The position numbers and the translations under genes were made by a program. The notes under the pieces are model-generated. The model was not told the DNA's origin and did no database searches. It worked only from the letters and a program-made list of their open reading frames with translations. From Succinatimonas sp. CAG:777 (lineage in GTDB: Bacteria; Pseudomonadota; Gammaproteobacteria; Enterobacterales; Succinivibrionaceae), in the NCBI GenBank assembly GCA_000431835.1, contig HF987944.1, positions 1-29,765 on the forward strand: a DNA stretch of 29,765 nt. The letters run 5' to 3'. This document shows, piece after piece, positions 20,890 to 29,553 of the stretch (its first letter is position 1; the number at the start of each line of letters is the position of its first letter).

Positions 20890-22791
20890 ATGGATTTAAA
20901 AAAAATGAATAGCTTTAGAAATTTTGATGTTATTGTTATTGGTGCTGGACACGCAGGTATTGAAGCAGCAGCTGCAAGTGCAAGAATGAAATGTAAGACT
21001 CTGCTTTTAACCCATAATCTAGAAACTGTGGGAGAAATGTCCTGTAACCCCGCTTTCGGTGGCATCGGTAAAGGTCATCTGATTAAAGAAATAGATGCTA
21101 TGGGTGGTGTATGCCCAGGAGCAATTGATAAAGCTGGTATTCAGTTTAGAACCTTAAATTCATCTAAAGGTCCTGCAGTAAGAGCAACAAGAGCTCAGAC
21201 TGATCGTCATTTATATAAAGAGGTAATGAGAAAGACTCTTTGGAATTACGATCATTTAACTATATTTCAGCAACCAGCTACAGAGATCATCTATAAAGAC
21301 AATACTGTTTGCGGTGTAAAAACCGCTGCAGGAATTGAATTCTATTCTAAAGCTGTTGTAATTTGTGCAGGTACCTTCTTAAATGGTTTAATTCATATAG
21401 GTTTAGAGCATTATTCTGGAGGTAGAGCTGGTGATCCTGCTTCTATTGGTTTGGCTGAAAATCTAAAGAATTTAGGTTTAAAGGTTGGAAGACTAAAGAC
21501 CGGTACTCCTGCTCGTATTGTTGCAAGTTCTATTGATTATTCAAAGATGACTAAACAAGAGCCTGAGTATCCACAACCAGCTTTTTCATATTTAAATGAA
21601 GATAAGGTTCATCCTACTCAAGTACCTTGCTATATAACAAAAACAAATGAAAAAACTCATGAAATCATTAGAGGAGGACTAGATAGAAGTCCCTTATATT
21701 CAGGTGTAATTCATTCTGTAGGTCCTCGTTACTGTCCTTCTATTGAAGATAAGATCGTAAGATATCCTGACAGAACATCTCATCAGGTATTCATTGAGCC
21801 TGAAGGATTAACATCTCCTTTAGTCTATCCAAATGGTATTTCTACTTCTTTACCATTTGATGTTCAAGAAAACTTCATTCACTCAATTGAAGGTTTAGAA
21901 AATGCAATTATTGCAAGACCTGGTTATGCAATTGAGTATGATTTCTATGATCCTAGAGAATTATCAGTATCAATGCAGTCAAAGAAGGTACCTGGTCTAT
22001 TCTTAGCAGGTCAAATTAACGGAACAACTGGTTATGAAGAGGCTGCTGCTCAAGGTTTATTAGCTGGTATTAATGCTGGCTTATACGTAAAAGGTCAGAA
22101 ATCTTGGTTTCCAAGGAGAAATGAAGCTTACGTTGGTGTTCTGATGGATGACTTATGTACATTAGGTACAAAAGAACCATACAGAATGTTTACTTCAAGA
22201 GCTGAATATAGACTAATTTTACGTGAAGATAATGCTGATATCAGATTAACTCCTAAGGCAAGAGAATTAGGAATTATATCTGATGAGAGATGGAAGCAGT
22301 TCGAAGATAAACAAAATCAGATTGAAAAAGAAAAAGCTCGTTTAAGAGAAACTTCTGTAAAACCATCTTCAGATATGGGTAAAAACATCAGTGAGATCTT
22401 AAATACACCTCTTTCTCAAGAACAAACTTTAGAAGAGATCTTAAGAAGACCTGAAGTTAAACTAAATGGTTTAATTGAAGCATCTAAACTGGAACCTATT
22501 GCTACTAAAGAACAGTCTGTTGAACAGGTTGAAATTCAAGTAAAATACCAAGGTTATCTGCAAAGAGAACTTGATGATATTAAGAAGAAAGTTGTAAATG
22601 AGTTGACTCTACTTCCTATGAATTTTGATTACAAACAGATCAAATCTTTATCAAATGAAGTTGCTCAAAAATTAAATGAGTACAAACCAGAAACTATTGG
22701 TATGGCATCTCGCATTTCAGGTATTACTCCTGCTGCTATATCAATTCTGTTAGTTCACTTAAAAAAAATGAACTTGCTTGGCAAAAAATAA
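20890..22791 (+). CDS. mnmG: tRNA uridine 5-carboxymethylaminomethyl modification enzyme MnmG (GidA)
   Basis: MnmG is the FAD enzyme that with MnmE adds the (carboxymethyl)aminomethyl group to wobble U34. The 633-residue protein (E. coli 629) has the FAD-binding VIGAGHAGIEAA (GxGxxG at 18-23). Conserved cysteines are C52 in MSCNPAFGGIGKGHL and C282 in GPRYCPSIEDK. SGGRAGDPASIGL and GQINGTTGYEEAAAQGLLAG are canonical, as is the C-terminal ASRISGITPAAISILL. Two ATGs are possible: 20890, without a binding site, or 20905, with GGA 10 nt upstream. Neither start can be excluded, and the fold begins after residue 11. It is the first gene beside the origin and is followed by rsmG after 8 bp. Confidence 0.98.
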   Translation: MDLKKMNSFRNFDVIVIGAGHAGIEAAAASARMKCKTLLLTHNLETVGEMSCNPAFGGIGKGHLIKEIDAMGGVCPGAIDKAGIQFRTLNSSKGPAVRATRAQTDRHLYKEVMRKTLWNYDHLTIFQQPATEIIYKDNTVCGVKTAAGIEFYSKAVVICAGTFLNGLIHIGLEHYSGGRAGDPASIGLAENLKNLGLKVGRLKTGTPARIVASSIDYSKMTKQEPEYPQPAFSYLNEDKVHPTQVPCYITKTNEKTHEIIRGGLDRSPLYSGVIHSVGPRYCPSIEDKIVRYPDRTSHQVFIEPEGLTSPLVYPNGISTSLPFDVQENFIHSIEGLENAIIARPGYAIEYDFYDPRELSVSMQSKKVPGLFLAGQINGTTGYEEAAAQGLLAGINAGLYVKGQKSWFPRRNEAYVGVLMDDLCTLGTKEPYRMFTSRAEYRLILREDNADIRLTPKARELGIISDERWKQFEDKQNQIEKEKARLRETSVKPSSDMGKNISEILNTPLSQEQTLEEILRRPEVKLNGLIEASKLEPIATKEQSVEQVEIQVKYQGYLQRELDDIKKKVVNELTLLPMNFDYKQIKSLSNEVAQKLNEYKPETIGMASRISGITPAAISILLVHLKKMNLLGKK

Positions 22792-22799
22792 GGTAAAAA

Positions 22800-23462
22800 A
22801 TGAGAAATAAACCATCTGTTGTAGATAAGTCTGAAATTTTACATAAGATCGAATATCTGATCTCTCAGACAGACATATCATGTAGCCAAGATCAACTTGA
22901 TAAAATGGCAACTTTAGTTGTTTTGTTAGAAAAATGGAATAAAGCCTTAAATCTAACAGCAATTAGGGATCCTATGCAGATGGTTGTATTGCATATTTTG
23001 GATAGCGCTGTTGTTTCTCCTTTGATTAAGGATAAAGGAGATAACATTGCTGATGTGGGAACAGGAGCAGGTTTTCCTGGTTTGGTTCTTGCTATACTTA
23101 ACCCTGATAAACATTTTACTTTGATTGATTCTATTGCTAAGAAGTTGTCTTTTGTAAGAACAGCAATGGTTTCATTAAATTTAAATAATATTTCCATTAT
23201 CAACGATCGTTGCGAAAATATAAAACTAGACAAGAAGTTTGATTGTATTTTAAGTAGAGCTTTTGCACCTTTATGCAAGATAATAGAGTGGTGTAAAGAT
23301 TTAATTTCTGATGAAGGTGTTTTCTTGGCAATGAAAGCTAATTTGGAACACGATGAATTAGATCAAATTGATAAAAACACCACTATTGAAGAGATAATAG
23401 AATTAAAAGTTCCTTCCTTAGATGCTAAAAGACAAGCTGTGGTAATGAGAATAAAAAATTAG
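22800..23462 (+). CDS. rsmG: 16S rRNA (guanine527-N7)-methyltransferase RsmG (GidB)
   Basis: RsmG methylates N7 of G527 in 16S rRNA using S-adenosylmethionine. The 220-residue protein has the family opening LEKWNKALNLTAIRDPMQMV and the SAM-binding loop ADVGTGAGFPGLVLAI (G87-G94). LIDSIAKKLSFVRTAM follows, then SRAFAPLCKIIEWC matching the SRAF motif. The length is slightly above E. coli (207). The ATG follows AAGG by 6 nt, only 8 bp after mnmG. It belongs to the conserved mnmG-rsmG-parA-parB order lost in E. coli but kept in Pseudomonas and others. Confidence 0.97.
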   Translation: MRNKPSVVDKSEILHKIEYLISQTDISCSQDQLDKMATLVVLLEKWNKALNLTAIRDPMQMVVLHILDSAVVSPLIKDKGDNIADVGTGAGFPGLVLAILNPDKHFTLIDSIAKKLSFVRTAMVSLNLNNISIINDRCENIKLDKKFDCILSRAFAPLCKIIEWCKDLISDEGVFLAMKANLEHDELDQIDKNTTIEEIIELKVPSLDAKRQAVVMRIKN

Positions 23463-23475
23463 AAAGGAATAGAAA

Positions 23476-24243
23476 TTGACTAAAGTAATTGCTATCGCAA
23501 ATCAAAAAGGTGGTGTAGGAAAAACTACCACCTGTGTTAACTTAGCAGCATCTCTTGCTGCTATGCAAAAAAAAATTCTAGTAGTAGATTGTGATCCTCA
23601 GGGAAATGCTACTATGGCATCAGGAGTACTAAAATTTGGTCTAGAAAAGTCTATTACCAATGTTTTAGTAGATGGTCTTGATATCAAAGAAGCTGTAGTA
23701 ACAACAACAGAAGGTGGATTTCATTTAATTCCTTCAAATGAAGATTTAACAGCTGCTGAAGTAAGTTTATTAGATAAATTTGGTAGAGAATCTTTTCTTA
23801 AAAAATCATTAGATAAAATCAAAGATAACTATGATTTTGTGTTAATTGATTGTCCTCCTTCTTTAAATATTCTAACTGTAAATGCTCTTTGTGCAGCAGA
23901 TTCAATCTTAGTTCCTTTGCAGTGTGAATATTTTGCTCTAGAAGGATTAACTTTATTGATTGAGACTGTAGATCAGTTAGCTAGTGCAGTAAATTCAAAA
24001 TTAAAGATTGAAGGTATTTTGCGCACCATGTTCGATAACAGAAATCGTCTATCTACAGATGTTTCTGATGAATTAAAGAAGAATTTTGGTGATCTTGTAT
24101 ACGAGACAATTATTCCTAGAAATGTAAGATTAGCTGAAGCTCCAAGTTACGGTAAGCCTGCAATGTATTATGATAAGTCATCTGTAGGATCAAAAGCTTA
24201 CCTTTCTTTAGCAGCTGAAATTATATCTAAGGCAAATAAATAA
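23476..24243 (+). CDS. parA: Chromosome partitioning ATPase ParA (Soj)
   Basis: ParA is a deviant-Walker ATPase that binds DNA nonspecifically and moves ParB-parS complexes apart after origin duplication. The 255-residue protein has the signature KGGVGKTTT with K11 and K16, the switch motif LVVDCDPQGNAT and the Walker B stretch DFVLIDCPPSLN. It ends in the usual chromosomal ParA pattern (VRLAEAPSYGKPAMYYDKSS). The start codon is TTG, with AAAGGA upstream at good spacing and the N-terminus TKVIAIANQKGG as expected. It is 13 bp after rsmG and 11 bp before parB. Being chromosomal and near oriC, it most likely serves origin segregation. Confidence 0.97.
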   Translation: MTKVIAIANQKGGVGKTTTCVNLAASLAAMQKKILVVDCDPQGNATMASGVLKFGLEKSITNVLVDGLDIKEAVVTTTEGGFHLIPSNEDLTAAEVSLLDKFGRESFLKKSLDKIKDNYDFVLIDCPPSLNILTVNALCAADSILVPLQCEYFALEGLTLLIETVDQLASAVNSKLKIEGILRTMFDNRNRLSTDVSDELKKNFGDLVYETIIPRNVRLAEAPSYGKPAMYYDKSSVGSKAYLSLAAEIISKANK

Positions 24244-24254
24244 TAGGTACGAAA

Positions 24255-25190
24255 ATGGCTGGATTAAATAGAAGTAGAGGCCTAGATTTTCTTTTAAGCG
24301 GAAATAAGATTAAAGAACAAGCTGAAACTGAAGTAAAAGCAGCAACAACGGTTCAAGAATCTAATACAACAATTTTGCCTGTAAATGATAATTCTGTTGT
24401 TTTACTTCCAATAGAAAAGTTAAAAGCATCTGTTTATCAGCCTCGTAAAGAATTTAATGAAGAATCTTTAAATGAGTTAGCTTCTTCTATTAAAGAGCAC
24501 GGTCTGTTAGAACCACTTCTAGTTAAAAAGTCTCAAGATGAGATGTATGAAATTATTTGTGGTGAAAGAAGATTTAGAGCATGCAAAATTGCTCAGTTAG
24601 CTTCAGTTCCATGCCTAATAAGAGATGATCTTGAATTAAATGGCTATGCGGTTGCTCTTATTGAAAATATTCAGCGTGAAGATTTAAATCCAGTTGAAAT
24701 GGCTAACGCTTTTTCATTGATGTTGAATGAATGCAATTTAACTCAGGAAGAATTGGCTAAAACCCTAGGTAAATCAAGAAGTTCTGTAACTAATATTTTA
24801 AGAATTAACAATTTGCATGATGAAATAAAAAATATGATTGTTGAAGGTCTTATAGATCTTGGTCATGCAAAAGTAATTCTTTCTTTAGAAGATAAAGAAT
24901 TACAGTTAAAGGCTGCTCAATATGTAGTAAAAAACAGCCTTACTGTAAGACAGACTGAAAAATTAGTTAGTGACATTAAAGAAAACGGCTTAGAAGATAA
25001 CACTACTAAATCAAAAAAGAGTTATAAAAATCCTAGTTTTAATGAATGGGAAAAGAACATTGGTAATGTTCTGTCAGGAGTTAAAGTTAAATTTAATGCT
25101 TCAAATGAAGATAAAGGTAAGATCACTTTATCTTACACATCAAAAGATCAATTAGAGCACTTCTTAGCACTATTCTCATTAAAAGAGTAA
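24255..25190 (+). CDS. parB: Chromosome partitioning protein ParB (Spo0J), parS-binding CTPase
   Basis: ParB binds parS sites, clamps and slides on DNA using CTP, and stimulates ParA. The 311-residue protein has an N-terminal low-complexity arm (1-50) and the CTP-binding N domain from 51. The latter includes GERRFRA at 103-109, preceded by IIC, and ENIQREDLNP at 137-146. A helix-turn-helix follows (EELAKTLGKSRSSVTNILR, about 164-182) and a C-terminal dimerisation domain (NEWEKNIGNVLSG onward). The ATG has AATAGG upstream. No parS site matching TGTTNCACGTGNAACA was found by eye in this window. It ends 5 bp before atpI, so the par and atp genes are nearly contiguous. Confidence 0.97.
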   Translation: MAGLNRSRGLDFLLSGNKIKEQAETEVKAATTVQESNTTILPVNDNSVVLLPIEKLKASVYQPRKEFNEESLNELASSIKEHGLLEPLLVKKSQDEMYEIICGERRFRACKIAQLASVPCLIRDDLELNGYAVALIENIQREDLNPVEMANAFSLMLNECNLTQEELAKTLGKSRSSVTNILRINNLHDEIKNMIVEGLIDLGHAKVILSLEDKELQLKAAQYVVKNSLTVRQTEKLVSDIKENGLEDNTTKSKKSYKNPSFNEWEKNIGNVLSGVKVKFNASNEDKGKITLSYTSKDQLEHFLALFSLKE

Positions 25191-25195
25191 TTTAA

Positions 25196-25594
25196 ATGCA
25201 AATGGACTTGAAGCTTCTAAAAACTTACTTTTTACTAGTTAGTCTATTTGCTTTTATATGTTTCTTGTTTTCATATTTTACAGATCAAAATTACGCGATA
25301 AACTTCCTGTCTTTTGCTCAAGGAAGCTTTATATTTTTACTTATAAATATTCTATATTATCTGTTACAAAGAAGATATCGTAGTTCAAAACTTACACCAA
25401 GCTTTGTCTTATATGAGGTTATATATGCCTTTGTATTAAAGATAAGTCTTTTGATTTTTTTATTATTGTTTACATTTAAGATACTGAATTTGAACAATAA
25501 AATTGTAGTGTTTGTATTCAGCATACTAGTGTTGTCAAGATTAATTGTTAATTTTATTGAACAAATTAATGGTAAAAATTTTCACAAAAAGTGA
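25196..25594 (+). CDS. atpI: ATP synthase accessory membrane protein AtpI
   Basis: AtpI is a small membrane protein that helps assemble the c-ring of ATP synthase in several bacteria and is not essential. The 132-residue protein shows four predicted membrane segments (about 10-27, 34-56, 72-96, 101-120), with a basic loop QRRYRSSK between the second and third. Sequence conservation in this family is low, so the call rests on topology, size and position between parB and atpB. Two ATGs (25196 and 25202) are possible; neither has a clear binding site, so coupling to parB is likely. Codons are AT-rich and Phe/Leu-heavy. Confidence 0.82.
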   Translation: MQMDLKLLKTYFLLVSLFAFICFLFSYFTDQNYAINFLSFAQGSFIFLLINILYYLLQRRYRSSKLTPSFVLYEVIYAFVLKISLLIFLLLFTFKILNLNNKIVVFVFSILVLSRLIVNFIEQINGKNFHKK

Positions 25595-25614
25595 CATTTT
25601 TAGACATTTTGTTT

Positions 25615-25643
25615 TTGACTTTGAATGTTAATAGTCGTATTTT
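25615..25643 (+). promoter_or_regulatory. Candidate promoter of the atpBEFHAG genes
   Basis: Seen: TTGACT (25615-25620), a 17-bp spacer, and TATTTT (25638-25643), 75 bp upstream of the atpB ATG, in the 124-bp gap after atpI. This would let the enzyme genes be expressed above atpI. Confidence 0.45.
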
Positions 25644-25718
25644 CTTACATGTTAGTTTTGGGTTAAGCGTTTACAAACAAAATTGAATGCTTAAATTTAC
25701 AAAATAGGGTGTGATTCT

Positions 25719-26675
25719 ATGTCAGAGAGTAATTCTCAAGAATACATTTCTCATCACTTACACTTTTTGCAGTTAGATCTTAGAGATTTTTCTATTGTAG
25801 ATAGTGTTAAACCAGCTTATAAAACTGAGTTTGCACAATGCCTTTCAGAAGAAGGTGCTACTCAAGAACAATGTCTTAAGACTGTAGCTGTTCAAAAATG
25901 TAAGTTATCAGATCTTGGCAGTGGCTCATGCTATGCTGTTCTTCCTGAACAGAGTGAATCAAAAATAGTTAATCCTTATACCGTGAACCTAGATTCTTTA
26001 GGTTTAACTGTTATTTTAGGTTTTCTATTTTTAATTCTGTTCAAGTATGCATCTAAGAAAACTACCAGTGGTGTTCCTTCAAAACTTCAATGCTTCTTAG
26101 AAATGATCTTTGAGTTTGTTCAGAATACCGTTGTAAGTATTTTTAAGCGTAAGAGCAAGTTAATAGCCCCACTTTCTTTAACAGTTTTCATGTGGATTTT
26201 CTTCATGAATTTAATGGATCTGCTACCAATTGACTTGATCCCAGAATTTGCAAAACGTATTGGAGTTCCATACTTCAGAGTTGTTCCTTCAGCTGATGTG
26301 AACATTACACTTTCAATGGCTGTATGTGTATTCCTACTTATTTTTGCATTCTCATTCAAAAATATTGGTGTGCTCGGATTCTTTAAGAGCCTAACACTTC
26401 ATCCTTTCAATCATTGGGCATTTATCCCAGTTAACTTCTTGTTAGAAGGTGTTTCCTTACTTTCAAAGCCTATCTCATTAGGTCTTCGTCTTTTTGGAAA
26501 TATGTATGCTGGTGAGATGATCTTTATTCTGATCGCTCTTTTGCCATTATGGTGGATCCAGTGGGTTCTAAATGTTCCTTGGGCTTTATTCCACATTTTA
26601 ATTGTTACATTGCAGGCATTTATTTTCATGGTACTAACTATTGTTTACTTATCAATGGCTAGTGAAGAAGACTAA
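25719..26675 (+). CDS. atpB: F-type ATP synthase subunit a
   Basis: Subunit a forms the two proton half-channels beside the c-ring. The 318-residue protein is about 47 longer than E. coli (271). From residue 85 on it follows E. coli closely (KKTTSGVPSK, SKLIAPLSLTVFMWIFFMNL, NHWAFIPVNFLLEGVSLLSK). The essential arginine is R257 in SLGLRLFGN, and the end FMVLTIVYLSMASEED matches. The N-terminus QEYISHHLHFLQLDLRDFS also matches. Between it and the first membrane helix sits an extra segment of about 45 residues with four cysteines (C41, C52, C61, C71) in the part expected on the periplasmic side. The ATG follows AGGGTGTG. Confidence 0.97.
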   Translation: MSESNSQEYISHHLHFLQLDLRDFSIVDSVKPAYKTEFAQCLSEEGATQEQCLKTVAVQKCKLSDLGSGSCYAVLPEQSESKIVNPYTVNLDSLGLTVILGFLFLILFKYASKKTTSGVPSKLQCFLEMIFEFVQNTVVSIFKRKSKLIAPLSLTVFMWIFFMNLMDLLPIDLIPEFAKRIGVPYFRVVPSADVNITLSMAVCVFLLIFAFSFKNIGVLGFFKSLTLHPFNHWAFIPVNFLLEGVSLLSKPISLGLRLFGNMYAGEMIFILIALLPLWWIQWVLNVPWALFHILIVTLQAFIFMVLTIVYLSMASEED

Positions 26676-26711
26676 ACACGATTTTATTTATATAAAAACA
26701 GGAGATATAAA

Positions 26712-26939
26712 ATGGAATTAATATACCTTGCTGCAGGTCTTATGATGGGCTTAGCTGCCATTGGTGCTGCTATCGGTATTGGTATTTTAGGTGGTAAGTT
26801 CTTAGAGGGTTCTGCAAGACAGCCTGATTTATTACCATTACTTCGTACACAGTTCTTCATTGTTATGGGTCTAGTTGATGCTATTCCTATGATCGGTGTA
26901 GGTCTTGGTATGTACTTAATGTTTGCTGTTGCTGGTTAA
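26712..26939 (+). CDS. atpE: F-type ATP synthase subunit c
   Basis: Subunit c is the hairpin protein that forms the rotating ring. The 75-residue protein has two membrane helices joined by the polar loop ARQPD (35-39). The proton-carrying carboxylate is D56 in MGLVDAIPM. The glycine-rich first helix reads GLAAIGAAIGIGILGGKF. The residues at the site fit a proton-type ring, as no Na+-binding Gln/Glu/Ser set is seen. It is four residues shorter at the N-terminus than E. coli, which is not expected to matter. A strong AGGAGA binding site precedes the ATG, fitting the high copy number of this subunit. Confidence 0.98.
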   Translation: MELIYLAAGLMMGLAAIGAAIGIGILGGKFLEGSARQPDLLPLLRTQFFIVMGLVDAIPMIGVGLGMYLMFAVAG

Positions 26940-26972
26940 TAGACAGCAAAACCAAATTTAGAGGTATCTAGA

Positions 26973-27443
26973 TTGGAAATTAACGCAACATTTGTTGGTC
27001 AGGCAGTAGCGTTTCTTATCTTTGCTGTGCTATGCATGAAGTTTGTATGGCCTCCTCTGATAACTGCTCTTGAAAAGAGACAGAAAGAAATCGCTGATGG
27101 TTTGACTGCTGCCGAAAAGGCTAAAAAGAGTCTTGAACTTGCAAACGAAAACGCTAAAGACACAATTCGTTCAGCAAAAGTAGAAGCTCAGAAAATTATT
27201 GATGAAGCAAACAAAACCAGATCTCAAATTATTGATAAAGCTTCAGAAGAAGCTCAGCTAGAAAGAAAGAAGATCCTTGATTTAGCCAAGAGTGAAATTG
27301 AAGCTGAGAAGAACAAAGCTCGCGAAGATTTAAGATCTGAAGTTGTTTCTCTAGCAGTTGCAGGCGCTGAAAAGATCATTAACGAAAAGATCGATTCTAA
27401 AGCTGATGAAACTCTGCTTAAGAAAATTGCTGATTCACTTTAA
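26973..27443 (+). CDS. atpF: F-type ATP synthase subunit b
   Basis: Subunit b is the peripheral stalk that holds the catalytic head against the membrane part. The 156-residue protein, the same length as in E. coli, has one N-terminal membrane helix (INATFVGQAVAFLIFAVLCM) and then KFVWPPLITALEKRQKEIAD. A long charged coiled coil follows, with the conserved VAGAEKIINEKID near the end. The start codon is TTG, 8 nt after GAGGTA; the N-terminus MEINATFVGQ aligns exactly with E. coli MNLNATILGQ, which supports this start. Confidence 0.97.
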   Translation: MEINATFVGQAVAFLIFAVLCMKFVWPPLITALEKRQKEIADGLTAAEKAKKSLELANENAKDTIRSAKVEAQKIIDEANKTRSQIIDKASEEAQLERKKILDLAKSEIEAEKNKAREDLRSEVVSLAVAGAEKIINEKIDSKADETLLKKIADSL

Positions 27444-27457
27444 TTAAGAGGTGTGTA

Positions 27458-27988
27458 ATGGCTGAAAATTTGACTGTTGCAAGACCTTATGCTCAGGCTA
27501 CATTTGAGATAGCATTAGAAGAAAATAACTTAAGCGGTTGGCAGACCATGCTAGAAGCTATGGCTGTTGCTTGTAAAGATCAATACTTTATGGACAGTTT
27601 AAAGTTAGCTCCTAATCCTTCAGTCGCAGCTGACAGTCTAATTTCGTTGTTAAAGGACATTCTTAGTGAAAGTGGAAAGAATTTCGTAAAGGTTATTGGT
27701 GAAAATAACCGTTTTGAAGTTATTCCTGAAATTTTCGAAGAATTTGTAAGATTAAGAGAAAAACACGAAAAGCGTTTAGAGTGTGATCTCTTATCTGCAA
27801 GAGCTTTTTCTGATAGCGAAATTGAATCTCTTAAGGATAAGCTAGCTAAAAAGTTTGATTGTAAAGTTATCTTAAATCAGAAAATCGACAAAACCTTAAT
27901 TGGTGGTGCTGTTTTGAAGATTGGTGACAAAGTAATTGATGCTAGCGTAAAGACAAGTTTACAAAACTTGACTTCAACCCTCAGATAA
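27458..27988 (+). CDS. atpH: F-type ATP synthase subunit delta
   Basis: Subunit delta links the peripheral stalk to the top of the alpha3beta3 head. The 176-residue protein (E. coli 177) starts with the family pattern TVARPYAQATFEIALEENNL. It has the helical N-domain and a C-terminal part with KKFDCKVILNQKIDKTLIGG and the DKVIDASVKTSLQNL end, as in E. coli (VIDGSVRGRLERL). The ATG follows AAGAGGTG. It is 14 bp after atpF and 13 bp before atpA. Confidence 0.97.
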   Translation: MAENLTVARPYAQATFEIALEENNLSGWQTMLEAMAVACKDQYFMDSLKLAPNPSVAADSLISLLKDILSESGKNFVKVIGENNRFEVIPEIFEEFVRLREKHEKRLECDLLSARAFSDSEIESLKDKLAKKFDCKVILNQKIDKTLIGGAVLKIGDKVIDASVKTSLQNLTSTLR

Positions 27989-28001
27989 ATAGAGGACATA
28001 T

Positions 28002-29543
28002 ATGCAACTAAATTCAACTGAAATTGCTGATTTAATTAAGCAAAGAATTCAGCAATTTAAGGTTGTGACAGAAGCTCGTGATGAAGGTACTATCGTTTCT
28101 GTAAACGACGGTATTGTTAGAATTCACGGTCTGTCCAACGTTATGCAGGGTGAAATGCTTGAGTTTGGTAATGACCTATATGGTCTAGCTTTAAACTTAG
28201 AGCGTGACTCTGTTGGTGCTATTGTGTTAGGACCTTATGACAAACTGTCAGAAGGTATGAAAGTTCACAGCACTGGTCGTATTCTAGAAGTTCCAGTAGG
28301 TACTGGTCTTTTAGGTAGAGTTGTTAGTGCCTTAGGTGAACCTATTGACGGTAATGGTCCTGTTAAATCAGAGCAGTTCTATCCTGTAGAAAAGATTGCT
28401 CCAGGTGTTATTGCTCGTCAGAGTGTTTCTCAGCCTATCCAGACAGGTTATAAAGCTGTTGACTCTATGGTGCCTATTGGACGTGGTCAGCGTGAGTTAA
28501 TCATTGGTGACCGTCAGACAGGTAAAACAGCTTTAGCTATTGATACCATCATCAATCAGGTTAAGTATGGCGTACGTTGTATTTACGTTGCTATTGGACA
28601 GAAGGCTTCAACAATTGCTTCTGTTGTAAGAAAACTTGATGAAGAAGGTGCTCTATCAAATACTATCATTGTAGTAGCTTCTGCATCTGATACAGCAGCT
28701 TTACAGTACATTGCTCCATATGCTGGTTGTGCAATGGGTGAGTACTTCATGGATCAAGGTGAAGATGCCTTAATCATCTATGATGATCTATCAAAGCATG
28801 CTGTTGCTTATCGTCAGATTTCTCTATTACTTCGCCGTCCACCAGGGCGTGAAGCTTACCCAGGTGATGTTTTCTACCTGCACTCACGTCTATTAGAGCG
28901 TGCTTCAAGAGTTAATGCAAAGTATCTTGAAGAAAAGAGTGGTGGAAAGGTAGTTGGAAAGACTGGTTCTTTGACTGCATTGCCAATCATTGAAACCCAG
29001 GCTGGTGACGTTTCTGCATTTATTCCTACTAACGTTATTTCTATTACCGACGGTCAGATTTTCTTAACAACAAGTTTATTTAACTCTGGTGTAAGACCTG
29101 CTGTTGATCCTGGTATTTCAGTATCACGTGTTGGTGGTGCAGCTCAGACTAAACTTATGAAGAAATTGTCTGGTGGTATTCGTACTGCGTTAGCTCAGTA
29201 TCGTGAATTAGCAGCATTTGCTCAGTTTTCTTCAGATTTGGATGAAGCTACAAGAAAGCAGCTTGATCACGGTCAGAAAGTAACTGAACTTATGAAACAG
29301 AACCAGTATTCTCCTCTATCTGTAGCAGAACAGGCATTAACTATTTTCGCTGCTGAAAGAGGTTACCTTGAGGATGTTGAATTAAATAAAGTTCTTCCAT
29401 TCGAGAAAGCTTTACTAGCATTCGCTCACTCAAAATACGATTCTCTGCTTAAGGATATTGATGCAAAGCCTGACTACTCAGATGAAGTTGTAGCTAAACT
29501 TACTGAAGTTGTTAAGGACTTTAAATCAACTCAGACTTACTAG
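28002..29543 (+). CDS. atpA: F-type ATP synthase subunit alpha
   Basis: Subunit alpha is the regulatory nucleotide-binding subunit of the alpha3beta3 head. The 513-residue protein is the same length as E. coli AtpA. It has the P-loop GDRQTGKTALAID near residue 170, the segment LIIYDDLSKHAVAYRQISLL and the family signature around VDPGISVSRVGGAAQTK with the conserved arginine. The N-terminus MQLNSTEIADLIKQRIQQF aligns without extension. The ATG has AGAGGAC upstream. Codons include more CGT than neighbouring genes, as expected of a highly expressed gene. Confidence 0.98.
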   Translation: MQLNSTEIADLIKQRIQQFKVVTEARDEGTIVSVNDGIVRIHGLSNVMQGEMLEFGNDLYGLALNLERDSVGAIVLGPYDKLSEGMKVHSTGRILEVPVGTGLLGRVVSALGEPIDGNGPVKSEQFYPVEKIAPGVIARQSVSQPIQTGYKAVDSMVPIGRGQRELIIGDRQTGKTALAIDTIINQVKYGVRCIYVAIGQKASTIASVVRKLDEEGALSNTIIVVASASDTAALQYIAPYAGCAMGEYFMDQGEDALIIYDDLSKHAVAYRQISLLLRRPPGREAYPGDVFYLHSRLLERASRVNAKYLEEKSGGKVVGKTGSLTALPIIETQAGDVSAFIPTNVISITDGQIFLTTSLFNSGVRPAVDPGISVSRVGGAAQTKLMKKLSGGIRTALAQYRELAAFAQFSSDLDEATRKQLDHGQKVTELMKQNQYSPLSVAEQALTIFAAERGYLEDVELNKVLPFEKALLAFAHSKYDSLLKDIDAKPDYSDEVVAKLTEVVKDFKSTQTY

Positions 29544-29553
29544 GAGCGCTTAA

